Positions 1 through 10,480 of a stretch of DNA of 64,000 bases are shown here, in pieces. The notes under the pieces were generated by a model, which saw only the letters and a list, made by a program, of their open reading frames with translations, had not been told where the DNA came from and searched no databases. The stretch's first letter is position 1. Each line of letters starts with the position of its first letter. This DNA comes from Cryptomeria japonica. Taxonomy: Eukaryota; Streptophyta; Pinopsida; Cupressales; Cupressaceae. The position numbers and the translations under genes are program-made. The DNA lies in assembly GCF_030272615.1 (NCBI RefSeq), contig NC_081406.1, positions 461,736,072-461,800,071 on the forward strand, given 5' to 3'.

Positions 1-118
1 TGAAGGGGTACCCCTTGTCCCTCTAACTATCCTTGATGTTGGTGGAGGTAAAACATCTGACCTACTCCTTTGGGCTGGTCGTCTGAAATCATCATACCCT
101 CCCACCACTGCTAACACC

Positions 119-400
119 TTGCCAACCCACTCCTCCTCTCCAACTCTGATAGCCAAACCTCCTCTCCCCCTCTCCATCGCCACCCACCACCCTACTCTCT
201 CACCTTGTATCCCTCTGGCACCACCATCTCCACCTCTCTCTCCTCTCCTCCCCCAATCAAGTCTCCCTCAATCCAATCTCCTCCTCTCCCCTCACTGCCC
301 TTGGCCACCTCATCTACCATCTCCCCCATCCCCTCCTCCTCCATCACCACCCCCCTCCTCTACCTCCTCATCATCATCAAAACTTGGAATCATCTGAACT
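119..400 (-). repeat. Low-complexity C/T-rich tract (acidic-glycine tail on minus strand)
   Basis: The plus strand is almost pure CCTCC/CACC. Read on the minus strand just after the mobile domain, one frame gives runs of Asp, Glu and Gly (for example DDDEEVEEGGGDGGGG), typical of a disordered acidic tail. I take it as the degenerate C-terminal tail of the mobile-domain protein. The open plus-strand frame here is a by-product of composition. Confidence 0.5.
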
Positions 401-1600
401 GGATCAGATATCCTAGCCACTGCCCCATGCTACAAACAGTGTTGCAAGCTCATCAGTCATCCCTGCATCCATGATCTCAGGGGCGTAATCCCAAATCTGG
501 TCGGCTGCATGAAAGAACTCCTCCACTGCCACCCTGCTATCAATCGTCGGTCCCCAATCTGAAATATCTTGTCTCTGTCGAGCATAAAAACATGCTCCCT
601 GTGGCATCCCCTACTATCAACCATACTACCACAGCACCTGACTATGCAAAAAACTCTCAATCACAAAGGGTGTCTGCCCTATGAAATATCTGGTCATGAA
701 GCCATAGGGCATCTCCATCCCATCCTCAACCCATACCTCACAACCTGTATATGGTCACCAAACAGCCGTATCAATATCATCCAACACTCTCCTCTAATGC
801 TCTAGTTTGTCCAGCTTACGTTAAACAACTATCCCTCTGTACCCATATGCATACGTGCATCCAACAGGCCTATCTCTATTTGCAAATGGCATAGCTATGG
901 GGATATGCTCCCACGCCCATACCTATAGTAGTGTCACTCCAACTGATAGACTGACGTAACCCAAATACACTACCTCGTACAATTCCCTGTATAAGTGGGC
1001 CAGCATAGCCGACCCCCATGCAAATCGACGACCCTGTGTTACCATATCCTCTAGCACCAATCCCCGTCCCACTGATAGTCCCTTTGACCTATAGTCGGGA
1101 CATAAGAAACCACCTATAAAACCTACTAGAACTGATGGTAGGGGCACGTAATCCAAATCAAAAAACTCCTGCCAAGGGATCTCATACCCACAAATAGTGT
1201 CATCCTAAAAAATCTGGCAGAGTGCCTCAGTCCCACCCTCCTCCGTCAGCTTGTAGGGTAGCAATGCACCTACTACAGGAATCCGCAGAATCTGGTAGCA
1301 ATCCTCAGGCATCACTGTAATCTTGCCTATTGCCAAATGAAAGGTGTTTGTATCGCTATACCACCTCTCTGCCAATGCTATCAATAAACCTTGGTTTACG
1401 ATAAACTGAGGCATATCTAATAAAGAGGTCAAACCACACCTCTCAATAATGTCTCTGTCAGCCAGTGTCAATTGCGGTATCAAGGACCACGGTCTCAGAA
1501 ATCGCTCACATGACTATACCACTCCAAGATGCTCCTGTCAAAAAGAAACACAAGTCCCATATTAGTTCCCTCATCAACACATGGATATCAAAATCAAATT

Positions 1601-1850
1601 CATCTCAAAAACTTGAAAACTTTGAACAAATCTAACTCAAGTTCCACATCATATCAATCCATCAGAACATATCAACTTGTAAACACAACTCAAGTTTCAC
1701 ATTCATATCAACTTGTAACACAACTCAAGTTCCACAATCCATATCATCTTGTAACACAACTCAAGCTCCACAATTCATATCAAACACATTCATATCAAAA
1801 ACTTGAAAACTTTGAAAAAATTTAAATCAAGTTCCACATCATATCCAAAT
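1601..1850. repeat. 36-bp tandem repeat flanked by 60-bp direct repeats
   Basis: Three 36-bp units start at 1669, 1705 and 1741, each beginning ATATCAACTTGTAA or a one-base variant. A longer pair of direct repeats lies at 1601-1660 and 1791-1850, both containing AACTTGAAAACTTTGA and CAAGTTCCACATCATATC. No function is evident. It lies inside the predicted intron. Confidence 0.8.
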
Positions 1851-2040
1851 CACATCAAATCTATATCAACTTGAAATATCGCAAATCAAACCAAATTATC
1901 TCATAACTCATATTGGACACACTTATCACACCAATGGTAGCAGACACGCAGACTAGAAAAATGCACTTATCCCAACACAACTGGCATCACCCTACCCATT
2001 TTCTTCATTCCTAGATCCCACTATACCAAAAATTTTCCCA

Positions 2041-2479
2041 TATGCACTAAAACATCTTGTCTAAGCACTAAGTTGCTTCTCATGCACTAACCTATTTTCT
2101 CTATGTGCTACCGAATAAACCTGATGCGCTAGGAGAAACCTACGTGTTCCCCTTTTCTTCCAAAGCACTACCTAACCTACCCTATGCGCTAAACCAACCA
2201 TATGTGCTATTCTATCTTCTCTACGCGCTACACACTTAACCCTATGCACTAGGTCACACCTATGCGCTATCTAGACCTTCCCATGCGACCCCCTAGTAGC
2301 CCTATGAGCTGGATATTTTCTATGCGCTACCATGTGCCCCCGATACACTAACCTAATCCTATGCGCTACCCTAACCTAATGATGTGCTAGCCTAAACTTT
2401 TTGGATGCTACCCTTTATTGTTAAAACCTACGTGCTACGAAATTTTTCGTATGTGCTACCCTTTCAATCTGACACGCTA
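2041..2479. repeat. Codon-phased minisatellite with 60-bp higher-order unit
   Basis: About 22 degenerate copies of a TATGCGCTA-like core (TATGTGCTA, TACGCGCTA, TATGCACTA) occur here. The intervals between core ends are 18, 21 or 27 bp in 20 of 21 cases, with one of 19. From 2041 to 2340 they form five 60-bp higher-order units of three cores (21+21+18). Read on the minus strand this gives repeats around V/L-A-H-R, read on the plus strand Y-A/V-L. Both strands now contain stops. The multiple-of-three spacing suggests a coding ancestor, yet the array lies in the predicted intron. Confidence 0.85.
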
Positions 2480-2712
2480 AAATGTAAAAATCTGCATAAA
2501 AATTTCAAAAAATGACCAATAATGACAAAATTAAAAATCAAACAGGGGTCAAAAAGGTTGACTTACCGGTGGTTCATATGCGGCAGGCCTCTGATACCTC
2601 CTAATGCGCTCGAATCGATGAGAAGAATACAGAATCGACATGTTGATTTCTCTCCAAGTGTCACTTTCTCCAAAGACAACAAGCACAAATGAGAGAAAAG
2701 AAATCACTTTTT

Positions 2713-2726
2713 CCCTTTATATAGGG
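2713..2726 (-). promoter_or_regulatory. TATA box of the antisense mobile-domain gene
   Basis: On the minus strand 2726-2713 reads CCCTATATAAAGGG, a strong TATA box about 75 nt upstream of the ATG at 2641. That predicts a start near 2690 and a 5' UTR of about 50 nt. Together with the donor and acceptor it marks an independent transcription unit. Confidence 0.6.
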
Positions 2727-3021
2727 TAAATCAAAATTAGGGTTACATGGAGGAACGCAAAAATCACTCATTGTGTCTCATGCCAACCTACCCAATGTCA
2801 TTATCAGGAGATGAATCAATTTTCGCATTCAACATAGACCAAAATTTACAATGCTATCAAAATTATCCAACTCAAATAAATTTTTCAAAATTTTTGATTC
2901 ATCTCTCGAGGGGGCATTATCAACATCGTTTATCAAATCTAGGGCACGACATAAAAATTGATCACAAACAAATCATAACGACACATCATTTTCTTTGAAT
3001 CAACATGTGCACACACGTCAC
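2727..3021 (+). other. Noncoding 3' region of the gypsy element
   Basis: This stretch separates the antisense promoter from the polypurine tract. It has no convincing coding content; the short open frame at 2747-2998 has no recognisable domain. I see nothing else in it. Confidence 0.4.
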
Positions 3022-3038
3022 TTCAAAGAGGGGCAAAA
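3022..3038 (+). promoter_or_regulatory. Polypurine tract before the gypsy 3' LTR
   Basis: The purine-rich stretch TTCAAAGAGGGGCAAAA directly precedes TGTAGACG. In LTR elements such a tract primes plus-strand DNA synthesis, and it fixes the LTR start at 3039. Confidence 0.6.
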
Positions 3039-4509
3039 TGTAGACGTATAAAAATGACCATATTCCTAAATGAATATTTTATGTTCATTCCTCTATTTAA
3101 TTAAATCCAATTTAATTAAATCACCCACATTCCTCTATTTAATTAAGTAAATTATTCAATTTATTTAGTTAAATTCACTTAAGCCCTTTTTGCATCATTT
3201 AATTGAATAAATCATTTTATTTAATTAAAACCCTTCTCTCTACTTTTTAATTAAATTCACATTTAATTAAATAGTTTAACCTAATTAAATAAATCTAATT
3301 TATTTAAAATCCCCAACTTGCAACCAAATTGAAATAAAGCAATTTATTTTAATTAATTCTATTTCCCTCACCCACTTGCATTTTCCTACATCTCCTACTT
3401 GCCTCCTAACCCTATTCCTAATTTCTTCAAGAATCCATCTAATCCAAATCAATTAACCCAAACCCATCAATTATCCCCTTTCCCTAAATTTGAGGAGGTC
3501 ACTTCTCAAGTTTGGAGTAAAGTCTTCAAAATGCATTAAAGCCTTTATCCATTCAACAAGTCAATGCCCCCAAATTTGGAAGGACTCTTACAAATTTGTC
3601 CCCAAAGTCTTCAAACCATTAATGGTTAACTAACCCTTAGTGGAATGGTTAGAGACATTTTGCCTAACTTAACCTCCATCTAACCCAAGGGTCTCATCAA
3701 GCATTTATTGCTTTGACCATGGTTATTCCTTTAACCCTTGCACAAGAGTTTATCCTTTGGGTAAAATCTTTATCCAATGGATAACCTTAACCTAACCTTA
3801 ACCCTTAGTCCCTAGGGTAACCATGAGGTCTTCTCAAGCATTTAATGCTTCTTACATGTCCTCTCAACCAGCCTTATGTTGACAATTGTCACCATTTCAT
3901 TGGTGAGAATTGTAAACATGGATTGACAACTTTCAATCTTGGCCCTTGATTAACTCTTTCAATCCTGACCATCCATTGCCCTATTTTTGCTATAACTGCT
4001 TCCTCCATTTTGAGGATCCATGAATCTAAGAAGTCTATTATCTAAAATCCATGCAAGCTTTAGTATCTCATTTATGCTCAATTTTAGCACATCTAGTCTC
4101 TCTTTGCAAAAGGAATTAATCTAATAAACATTTTTAGACTACTTCCTTTATCATTAGCTTAAATCATATAACTAGTATATCATGTTAGGATAGTATTACT
4201 ACTAATCTTGTCATCTTATAATCTAGTTTATTACATTTGTAGGATGCATTCTCATGTTAAAATCAATGAAAAGCATCCCTCATTCTTTCATTTGTCATCC
4301 CTAAGCCACTTTTCTCAGTGATATGAGAGCAAAGACATTGGCTTGAGGGACCCTGTGAGATAGAGAACCATGCAACCATCCTTGGGAAGTTGAGTCATCA
4401 TTCATGACTCCAGAACTTGCACCAAGAAGTCTTGTGGGTGTGTGGACAAGCCTCTTGGAGCTTCATTTTTCACATTTTGAGTTTCATAGCCCCACTTTTC
4501 TCGCATACA
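3039..4509 (+). repeat. 3' LTR of the Tat-like gypsy element
   Basis: The LTR starts TGTAGACG and ends GCATACA, about 1.47 kb. It is rich in TTTAATTAAA blocks in its first 300 bp. Its 3' end coincides with the point where copia A LTR homology begins, which supports this boundary. The partner 5' LTR lies left of the window, so divergence and target duplication cannot be checked. Confidence 0.65.
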
Positions 4510-5134
4510 GGTGGAAATAGAAATATTTTGTCAAGTCGACTGTGTATATTATGTGTGCTCTAGAAAGTTGTCTTGCTGCCAGGAAAATTATAGAAATCTA
4601 TAGAAGTGAAAAAGTTGGAAGAGAGAAAGAACAAAGTATTGTGCAAAGTGAAATTATAGCAGGAAGAAGAAAACATATGAAAAACTAGAGAAAGAACAAA
4701 GAATTCTAGAGAGTAATGATGTAGTAGAGAAAATAAGACAAGCAGATAGAGGAAGGAAGAGAAATAGAGGAAAAAATTCAGTAAGCATAGAAAGTCATTC
4801 TCAAGATATGAGAATTTTGTAAGTGCTGCAAAACTCCTTTGTAGCAAGGCTTTATCATTGCATTGTAAACTTGATCAATCATTGTAAATCTCTAGGTGGG
4901 TGCTCAGAGAAGGGGTAGGTGCTCCATTGAGTAGGAGCTCATAAAATCAAGGGTTGGTGATTCTTGGGTTGGTGCCCTAACCATTTTAAATTGTTATTCA
5001 ATGTGAGGTTCAATTGGAGAAGAAGACTCCAACAACTATTCTCACTGAGTTTTTTCCCACCTTGGGTTTTCCTTGTTAAATTTTTTAAAATACATTGATT
5101 CACCCACCCTCTCAGTCTCCTTTTGTGTTTTTCA
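4510..5134 (+). repeat. Copia A 5' LTR, 3' portion
   Basis: It aligns along its length to about 12014-12676: shared blocks include AGTCGACTGTGTATAT, CAAGGCTTTATCATTGCATT and CTTGATCAATCATTGTAAAT. Gaps separate the copies in the last 150 bp. It ends at CA just before the primer-binding site. Confidence 0.85.
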
Positions 5135-5136
5135 AT

Positions 5137-5148
5137 TTCTATCAAAGC
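5137..5148 (+). promoter_or_regulatory. Primer-binding site, initiator tRNA-Met type (degenerate)
   Basis: TTCTATCAAAGC matches 10 of 12 bases of the TGGTATCAAAGC site seen in copia C and follows the LTR end by two bases. Confidence 0.6.
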
Positions 5149-5183
5149 AAAAGGTTCCCTTATAGTAAAAATATTACTCTAGC

Positions 5184-7127
5184 TTGGATAGATCCTACTT
5201 TGTGAACATAATGTATAGGAATGAATCCTCCTCTAAAGCACCTATGTTTGATGGTACCAACTATGCCTTTTGGAGTAGAAGAATGGAAACCTACTTATCT
5301 TCCCTAGGTTTTGATGTTTGGATGTTATTAAAGAATGGTTATACCATTCCTCAAGTTCCTCCTACTAACCTTGATGCTAAATGAGAATATGAGAACAATG
5401 CCAAAGCTAAGAATGCAATCTTAAGCAGTTTGTTAGATATAGAGTTTTTCAAAGTCATGCATTACACATCAGCAAAATAAACTTGGGACAAGTTGCAGAA
5501 GATATATGAAGGAGATACAAAAGTGAAAGAAGCCAAACTGCAAAATCTAAGAGCTCAGGTTGAAAACCTAAAAATGAAAGAAGAGGAGAACATAACCGAC
5601 TATCTGCAAAGAGTGGATGAGATTGTGAGTGTTATGAGAGGACTTGGAGAGGATGTCAAAGATGAAGTTACTGTCAAGAAGGTTCTAAGATCATTAACTT
5701 CAAATTAGGACACAAAGGTCTTTCCTATTGAGGAAGCTAAAGACTTAAATACATTCTCTATAGATGAATTATTTGGCTCCTTATCAACCTATGAAATGAG
5801 AACAATAGGAGGAGAAACATCAAAGAAAGAAAAGATGGAGAATTATTATATGTCATGCAAAAGAAAATTTAGTTGAAAAGCAGTCTTTACACTTTTGAAG
5901 ATGATGCCTCTAATGAAGAAAGTGTCTTTGAAGGTTGTTGTAGTGATGGTGAAATAGAAGTTAATCTCTTTATGGAAAAAGAAGAGTTATTTGTTGATGA
6001 TGAAGAAAAGGAAATTGAATTCGTAGTAGACCTTGAAGGTGAGCTTGTGAGTGCACTAGAAGAACTTAGAAAGGTAAGAAAAGAATATAAAAAATACAAG
6101 AATGTTGTTGTTAAAGAACAAGACCTGCTTCACAAATCTCTTGAGGAATCAAAGAGAATGATTTCTGATTTGAAAATTCAATTGGAAGAAGCAAAGAGGA
6201 TGTATGAAGTGACAAAATCAAACTTAGAACGAAGGGATAAGGAGTGTCAAAAATTGGAAGAAGATGTTGTAAATCAGAGAAAGGAATTGGAAAAGAATAA
6301 GGATGAATTCAACATTAGAATTAAGTATGGTAGCGGCACTGAAGATTTAAACAAAATGTTAAGTAAGAAGAAGCACCACAAGGACATCAAATGTGTTGGA
6401 TTTGAAAATGGACAATGTTCTAACAATAAATATTCATCGAGGAAGGAGATACATTTCACCTCTTCAAGTGAAAATGAAGTCAAACAAACATTCACCCTCA
6501 GCAAGCCAAATGTGAAGAATACATATGTTGCCACTACAAAGAATCAGTCAATGAACCAACATACTGATCTTAAAAGAAAAGCCTAGATAAATGATGGAGT
6601 CTTCACTAGAGTCAAGGATACAAAATGTAAGAGCTCAAGAAGACTGAACCCTGCTTCTCCAAGGAGACAAATGAGAAACAACTTCAACAATGAGTGGTAT
6701 GTACTGCAATTCCATGACTACTACTATAAATGTAATACTTATGGTCATAGAATTGATGTTTATGATCTCATGCATAGATCTCCTCCTAGTTTTGAAAGTA
6801 GAAATCAACTTACTACTCTTAGGGATATGAATATTATTTGTTATCATTCTAATGGGTATGGTTATAGAAGTTATGAATGTAGGTGAAATATATTTGTCTT
6901 ACAATAGAATTTCAAATTCATATTTCAATGTAAATGTAAAATGCTATCATTGTCAAAACTTCAACCACATTTCAAAACATTGTAAGCTTAAGACAATAAA
7001 GCAAAAGAAGATAGTGTCAATGTCCAAACCTAATGTAAAATCAAAACAAAATGGGACAATGGAAAAGAAGAAAGAAAACAAACAAGTCTGGGCAAAATGG
7101 ATAAAGATAAGACTGAGTCAAGTTTGA
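5184..7127 (+). pseudogene. Copia A gag: capsid region, coiled coil, three zinc knuckles
   Basis: The N-terminal part (first ATG at 5211) has the copia Gag opening FDGTNYAFWSRRMETYL and continues through a UBN2-type region to about 5840, with stops at 5382, 5478 and 5706. After a frameshift near 5865, residues from 5873 to 6586 form an acidic segment and then a long Lys/Glu-rich coiled coil. Three zinc knuckles follow: a degenerate one near 6715 (two Cys replaced by Tyr), a second at 6836-6883 (Cys to Ser, His to Tyr) and an intact CYHCQNFNHISKHC near 6941-6982, reached by another frameshift. Gag would form the particle and bind RNA. A coiled-coil Gag of this length is unusual for simple copia elements and resembles Sirevirus Gag. 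It is non-functional. Confidence 0.8.
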
Positions 7128-7139
7128 TTGTTCAAACTG

Positions 7140-10137
7140 CCGTACATGATGAAAAGAAAAACCTATGGGTAGTTGATAGTGGGTGTTCTAGCCACATTAT
7201 TGGTGATAAGAATAAATTAATTAAGCTTTAAGATTGGAATGGTGGCTTAGTGAGGTTTGGAGACAATTTATCAATCAAAATCAAGGGCAAAGGCACACTA
7301 CACATTAATTGCAAGCTAAAAGCACATGATGTATATTACGTGGAAGGTCTGAAGCACAATCTGCTAAGTGTGAGTCAAATGTGTAACAAATAATATAAGT
7401 TTACATTTGATTCCAAGGGCCGTGAAATAAAAAAAGAGAGAAGTGGTCAGATTGTTGCTAAAGGAAAAAGGACAGATGTCAATGTATATAATTTTAAAGA
7501 ATGCTTTGAGTCTCAATGTATGATGGGACACGTTAATGAGAGTTGGTTATGGTATAGAAGACTAGGTCAAATCAATTTTGATAACCTTATTAAGGTAAGA
7601 AAGAAAGGGTACATAGCCACATACCTCAAATTATTAAGGCAACAAGCACCTTCTGTGATGAGTGTCAAAGAGGGAAGACAACTAATGTATGCTTCAAGAA
7701 TAAAGAATACTCAACTACAAGGCCACTAGAACTTGTTCATACTGACTTATGTGGGCCTACAAGAACAAGAGCCCTTAATGGAGGAAGATACTTCATGTTG
7801 TTTATAGATGATTTCTCTAGGATGACATGGGTCACTTTCTTGCAAGACAAGTCACAAGCCTTTGAAAGGTACAAAATATTTAGAAAAAACTGTTGAAAAA
7901 GAAAGTGGATACAAGCTAAAATACTTGAGATCATACTATGGAGGTGAGCTCACATCAAATAAGTTTAAAGATTACTATGAAAGACATGGAATTAGAAGAT
8001 AATACTCATCCCCTATGACACCACAACAAAATTGTGGAAAGGAAGAACGAAACAGTCAAGGAAATGTCAAGGACAATGTTAAATGAAGTGAATTTGTCTG
8101 ATGTTTATTGGAAAGAAGTAGTTCACACTGTTGTATACACACTAAATAGAGTGTAATTAAGGGTGAACAACAATATGACATCTTATGAACTATGGTATGA
8201 TAGGAGACCCTCAGTCAAAAGAGATGAAGATGGAATGGGTAGCTTTGAATCAAGAAGTGATGAAGGTATCCTCCTAGGCTACTCTACTCACAATGAGGCC
8301 TACAAGTGTTTCAACAAGAGACTGAAGAAGGTAATTGAGTGTAGATGTGAGAATTTATGAAGATCTACATAAAGGTAAAAATACCACAATAAATTAGATT
8401 GAAGAATCACATAGTGAAGATGAAGATCAATCTGAGAGTGAACATGAAGAAGAAGCACCTAACAAAGCCCCAAACATATATGTGCAATAGAATCATCTTG
8501 AAGATCAGATAATTAGCAACAAGAATGAAGGTGTAAATACTAGAAGGAGAGCACGGAACAATGAGCAAGTAAACTTTTGCCTCATGACAAAGTTGGAACC
8601 TAGGACATATGATGAATCCAGCAAGAGTGAGAAATGGTTAAAGGCTATGGAGGAAGAGTTGCAGCAGATTGAGAAAAATAAAATGTGGGAATTAGTTCCT
8701 AGACCTTCAAAGAAAAATGTAATTGGAACTAAATGGGTTTATAAGAACAAGATGAATGAAGAACACAAAGTAATAAGGAACAAGGCAAGACTTGTCTGCA
8801 AGGGATATTTTCAAATATAGGGCATGTATTTTGAGGAAACTTTTGCACCTATTGCAAGGCTAGAAGAAATCAAAACGTTCTTGGTATTCTCAACATATAA
8901 AGGATACACAATATATCAGATGGATGTCAAATCTATATTCTTGAATGGAAATCTTGAAGAAGAGGTATACATAGAGCAACCTGAAGGTTTTCAGCTGCAT
9001 GAAGATGAGAAATTTGTCTCCAAATTGAAGAAAGCATTATATGGTCTAAAGCATCGTACTCTAGGCTAGATAAGTACTTAAATCAACAATGTTTCAGAAA
9101 GGGAAATGTTGACAATAACTTATATATCAAGGATGATGGAGACAATATTATCATGGTTGTGGTATATGCAGATGACATCATCTTTGGAGGTGACAAATAT
9201 GTTCTATGCAAAGAATTTGCGGATCAAATGTAGTTAGAGTTTTAAATGTCCATGCTTGGAGAGTTATCATATTTTATTGGGTTGCAAATATAACAACAGA
9301 ATAAGGGCATATTCATTTCTCAAAATAAGTATGCTAAAGACATGTTAAAGAAATTTCAGATGGAAGACAACAAACCGGTTAGCACCCCCATGGTGACAGA
9401 ATGCAAATTAAGCAAAGATGATGAGTCACCTAGTGTGGATTAGATGTTGTATAGATCCATGATTGGAAGCTTGTTGTATATTATAACATCAAGGCTTGAT
9501 ATAGTTCAAGCTATGTGCATGGTTGCAAGATTTCAAGTATCTCTTAAGCAATCACATGTCATTTGTTGTTAGGAGGATATTCAAGTATTTGTAGGGGACA
9601 CTTACTTATGGCTTATGGTATCCAAAGAAAGGAGATTTCATTTTGTAAGCCTATACTAATGCATATTAGGCAGGATGTGTAGATGATAGGAAGAGCACCT
9701 TTGGTGGATATTTCTTCCCTAGAGACAAATTGGTGTCATGGCATAGCAAGAAGCAAGAGTCCATTTCACTATCAACTACTAAAGTAGTGTCTATTGCAAC
9801 TGCTACATGTTGTTCTCAACTTTTGTGGATGAAGAAAACTCTCAAGGATATCTAGGTAGAGTATTTGGATCCTATTCCCATCATGTGTGACAACTCAAGT
9901 GCAATGAATATATCAAAGAAACCTGTCATGAACTCTAGGACAAAGTACATTGCAATCAAATATCATTTTCTCAGAGAAAAGGTTGCAGAGAAAGAGGTGA
10001 AAGTTGAATATGTGTCCACCAGTGAGAAAATAGCTGATATCTTTACTAAGCCATTGCCTAAGTACAACTTTGAATATCTAAGACATAAATTGGGTGTTCA
10101 TCCACCTGCTTGCAACACTTATGGGTTTTTAGTTTAG
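7140..10137 (+). pseudogene. Copia A pol: protease, integrase, RT, RNase H (decayed)
   Basis: The protease keeps the copia active site in LWVVDSGCSSHI near 7165. A GAG-pre-integrase segment ESWLWYRRLGQINFDNL lies at 7540. The integrase begins LVHTDLCGP near 7735 and reaches TPQQN near 8020 with several frameshifts. RT starts near 8584 (WLKAMEEELQQIEKNKMWEL), is broken by a stop at 8818 and a frameshift near 9055, and keeps YADD at 9165-9176. RNase H has lost acidic residues: YTNAY for the usual YTDAD near 9655, and TKVVS for the usual TESEY. The C-terminal motif ADIFTKPLPK is intact near 10035. The order protease-integrase-RT-RNase H is that of Ty1/copia. It cannot encode a polyprotein. Confidence 0.88.
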
Positions 10138-10480
10138 TCTGTGGTTCAAGGGGAGCACTTTTCACCTTGAACCTCATGTACAGTCTCAGGGAGAGTTTCA
10201 AATTTTTGTAAGTATTAATGGCACTACTCTTTTATATTGTAATAATGATTCATCTAGCTACACATAGTAGAGATTAATCAGATGTAAAGGAAGTGTATAA
10301 TGTATCGTAGAAGTGTCATGATTGAAAATGGAAGTTTCATTCATTACTATTAAATCAAAGGGGACGTTCATCCACCATTTACATTTGGTTTTTTCACCCT
10401 TTGCCATTGTTGTTGAAGGAGGAGAAAGTGATCAGAGTATGGTTTGTAAGTGTGTTGATGTCAATGCTAAAGGGGGAGAT
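10138..10480 (+). promoter_or_regulatory. Copia A 3' untranslated region with several polypurine tracts
   Basis: The final tract AAAGGGGGAGAT (about 10469-10480) abuts the LTR start TGATGGTATT. Further purine-rich tracts occur upstream near 10148, 10190, 10357 and 10412. Multiple polypurine tracts after RNase H are a described Sirevirus trait. Confidence 0.6.

Larger units (their letters stand above)
1535..2566 (-). other. Predicted intron of the antisense mobile-domain gene
   Basis: The donor GTAAGT is the complement of 2566-2561. The acceptor (TTTCTTTTTGACAG on the minus strand) ends at 1535. The 1,032-bp intron is phase 0 and holds both tandem repeats described separately. An intron inside a retrotransposon passenger gene on the opposite strand survives retrotransposition, because the element's genomic RNA carries it in antisense and it is not spliced. 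Confidence 0.6.
1..2641 (-). pseudogene. Plant mobile domain (PMD) protein pseudogene, two exons
   Basis: Exon 1 (2641 to 2567) encodes 25 residues beginning MSILYSSHRF and ends at a GTAAGT donor. Exon 2 begins at 1534 after a pyrimidine-rich tract ending GACAG, and the codon phase is kept across the junction. PMD-family signatures appear in order: LIALAERWYSDTNTFHLAIG near 1390-1330, FAWGSAMLAHLYREL near 1030-985, WEHIP near 905, then PYTGCEVW near 750, RYFIGQTPFVIESFLHSQVL near 690-640 and GACFYARQR near 600. The frame stays the same for about 1.1 kb although about 12 stops interrupt it (eight TAG, three TGA, one TAA). After about 410 the frame shifts into an acidic, glycine-rich tail, and an open frame continues to the window edge. 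PMD proteins (MAIN/MAIL family) act in plant nuclei and are often carried by transposons. This copy is dead. The family assignment is by motif recognition, with no search run. Confidence 0.75.
1..4509 (+). mobile_element. Tat-like Ty3/gypsy element, 3' part, with antisense gene
   Basis: The right part reads as the 3' end of a gypsy element on the plus strand: a noncoding stretch, a purine-rich tract at 3022-3038, then an LTR opening TGTAGACG at 3039 and closing with CA at 4509. Left of it, on the minus strand, lies a plant-mobile-domain gene. Extra ORFs, some antisense and some with domains otherwise tied to DNA transposons, are known in Tat-lineage gypsy elements, and this layout fits. No gag, pol or 5' LTR is in the window, so the lineage rests on architecture alone. 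The LTR ends exactly where copia A LTR sequence resumes, so the element is nested in copia A. Confidence 0.6.

Noticed and set aside
119-474. Plus-strand proline/serine-rich open frames
   Set aside because: They mirror the acidic, glycine-rich tail of the minus-strand mobile-domain gene; the C/T-rich composition alone keeps them open.
1669-1776. 36-bp repeats as a CRISPR array
   Set aside because: The units are directly adjacent with no spacers, degenerate, and in plant DNA.
2747-2998. 83-codon plus-strand frame
   Set aside because: No domain, lies in the noncoding 3' region of the gypsy element between promoter and polypurine tract.
4560-4847. Minus-strand Leu/Phe-rich frame in the copia A LTR (also 11919-12251)
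   Set aside because: It is the complement of an A/G-rich LTR segment and appears in both LTR copies for that reason.
5887-6534. Minus-strand frames opposite the copia A coiled coil
   Set aside because: Serine- and phenylalanine-rich shadows of a Lys/Glu-rich coding strand.
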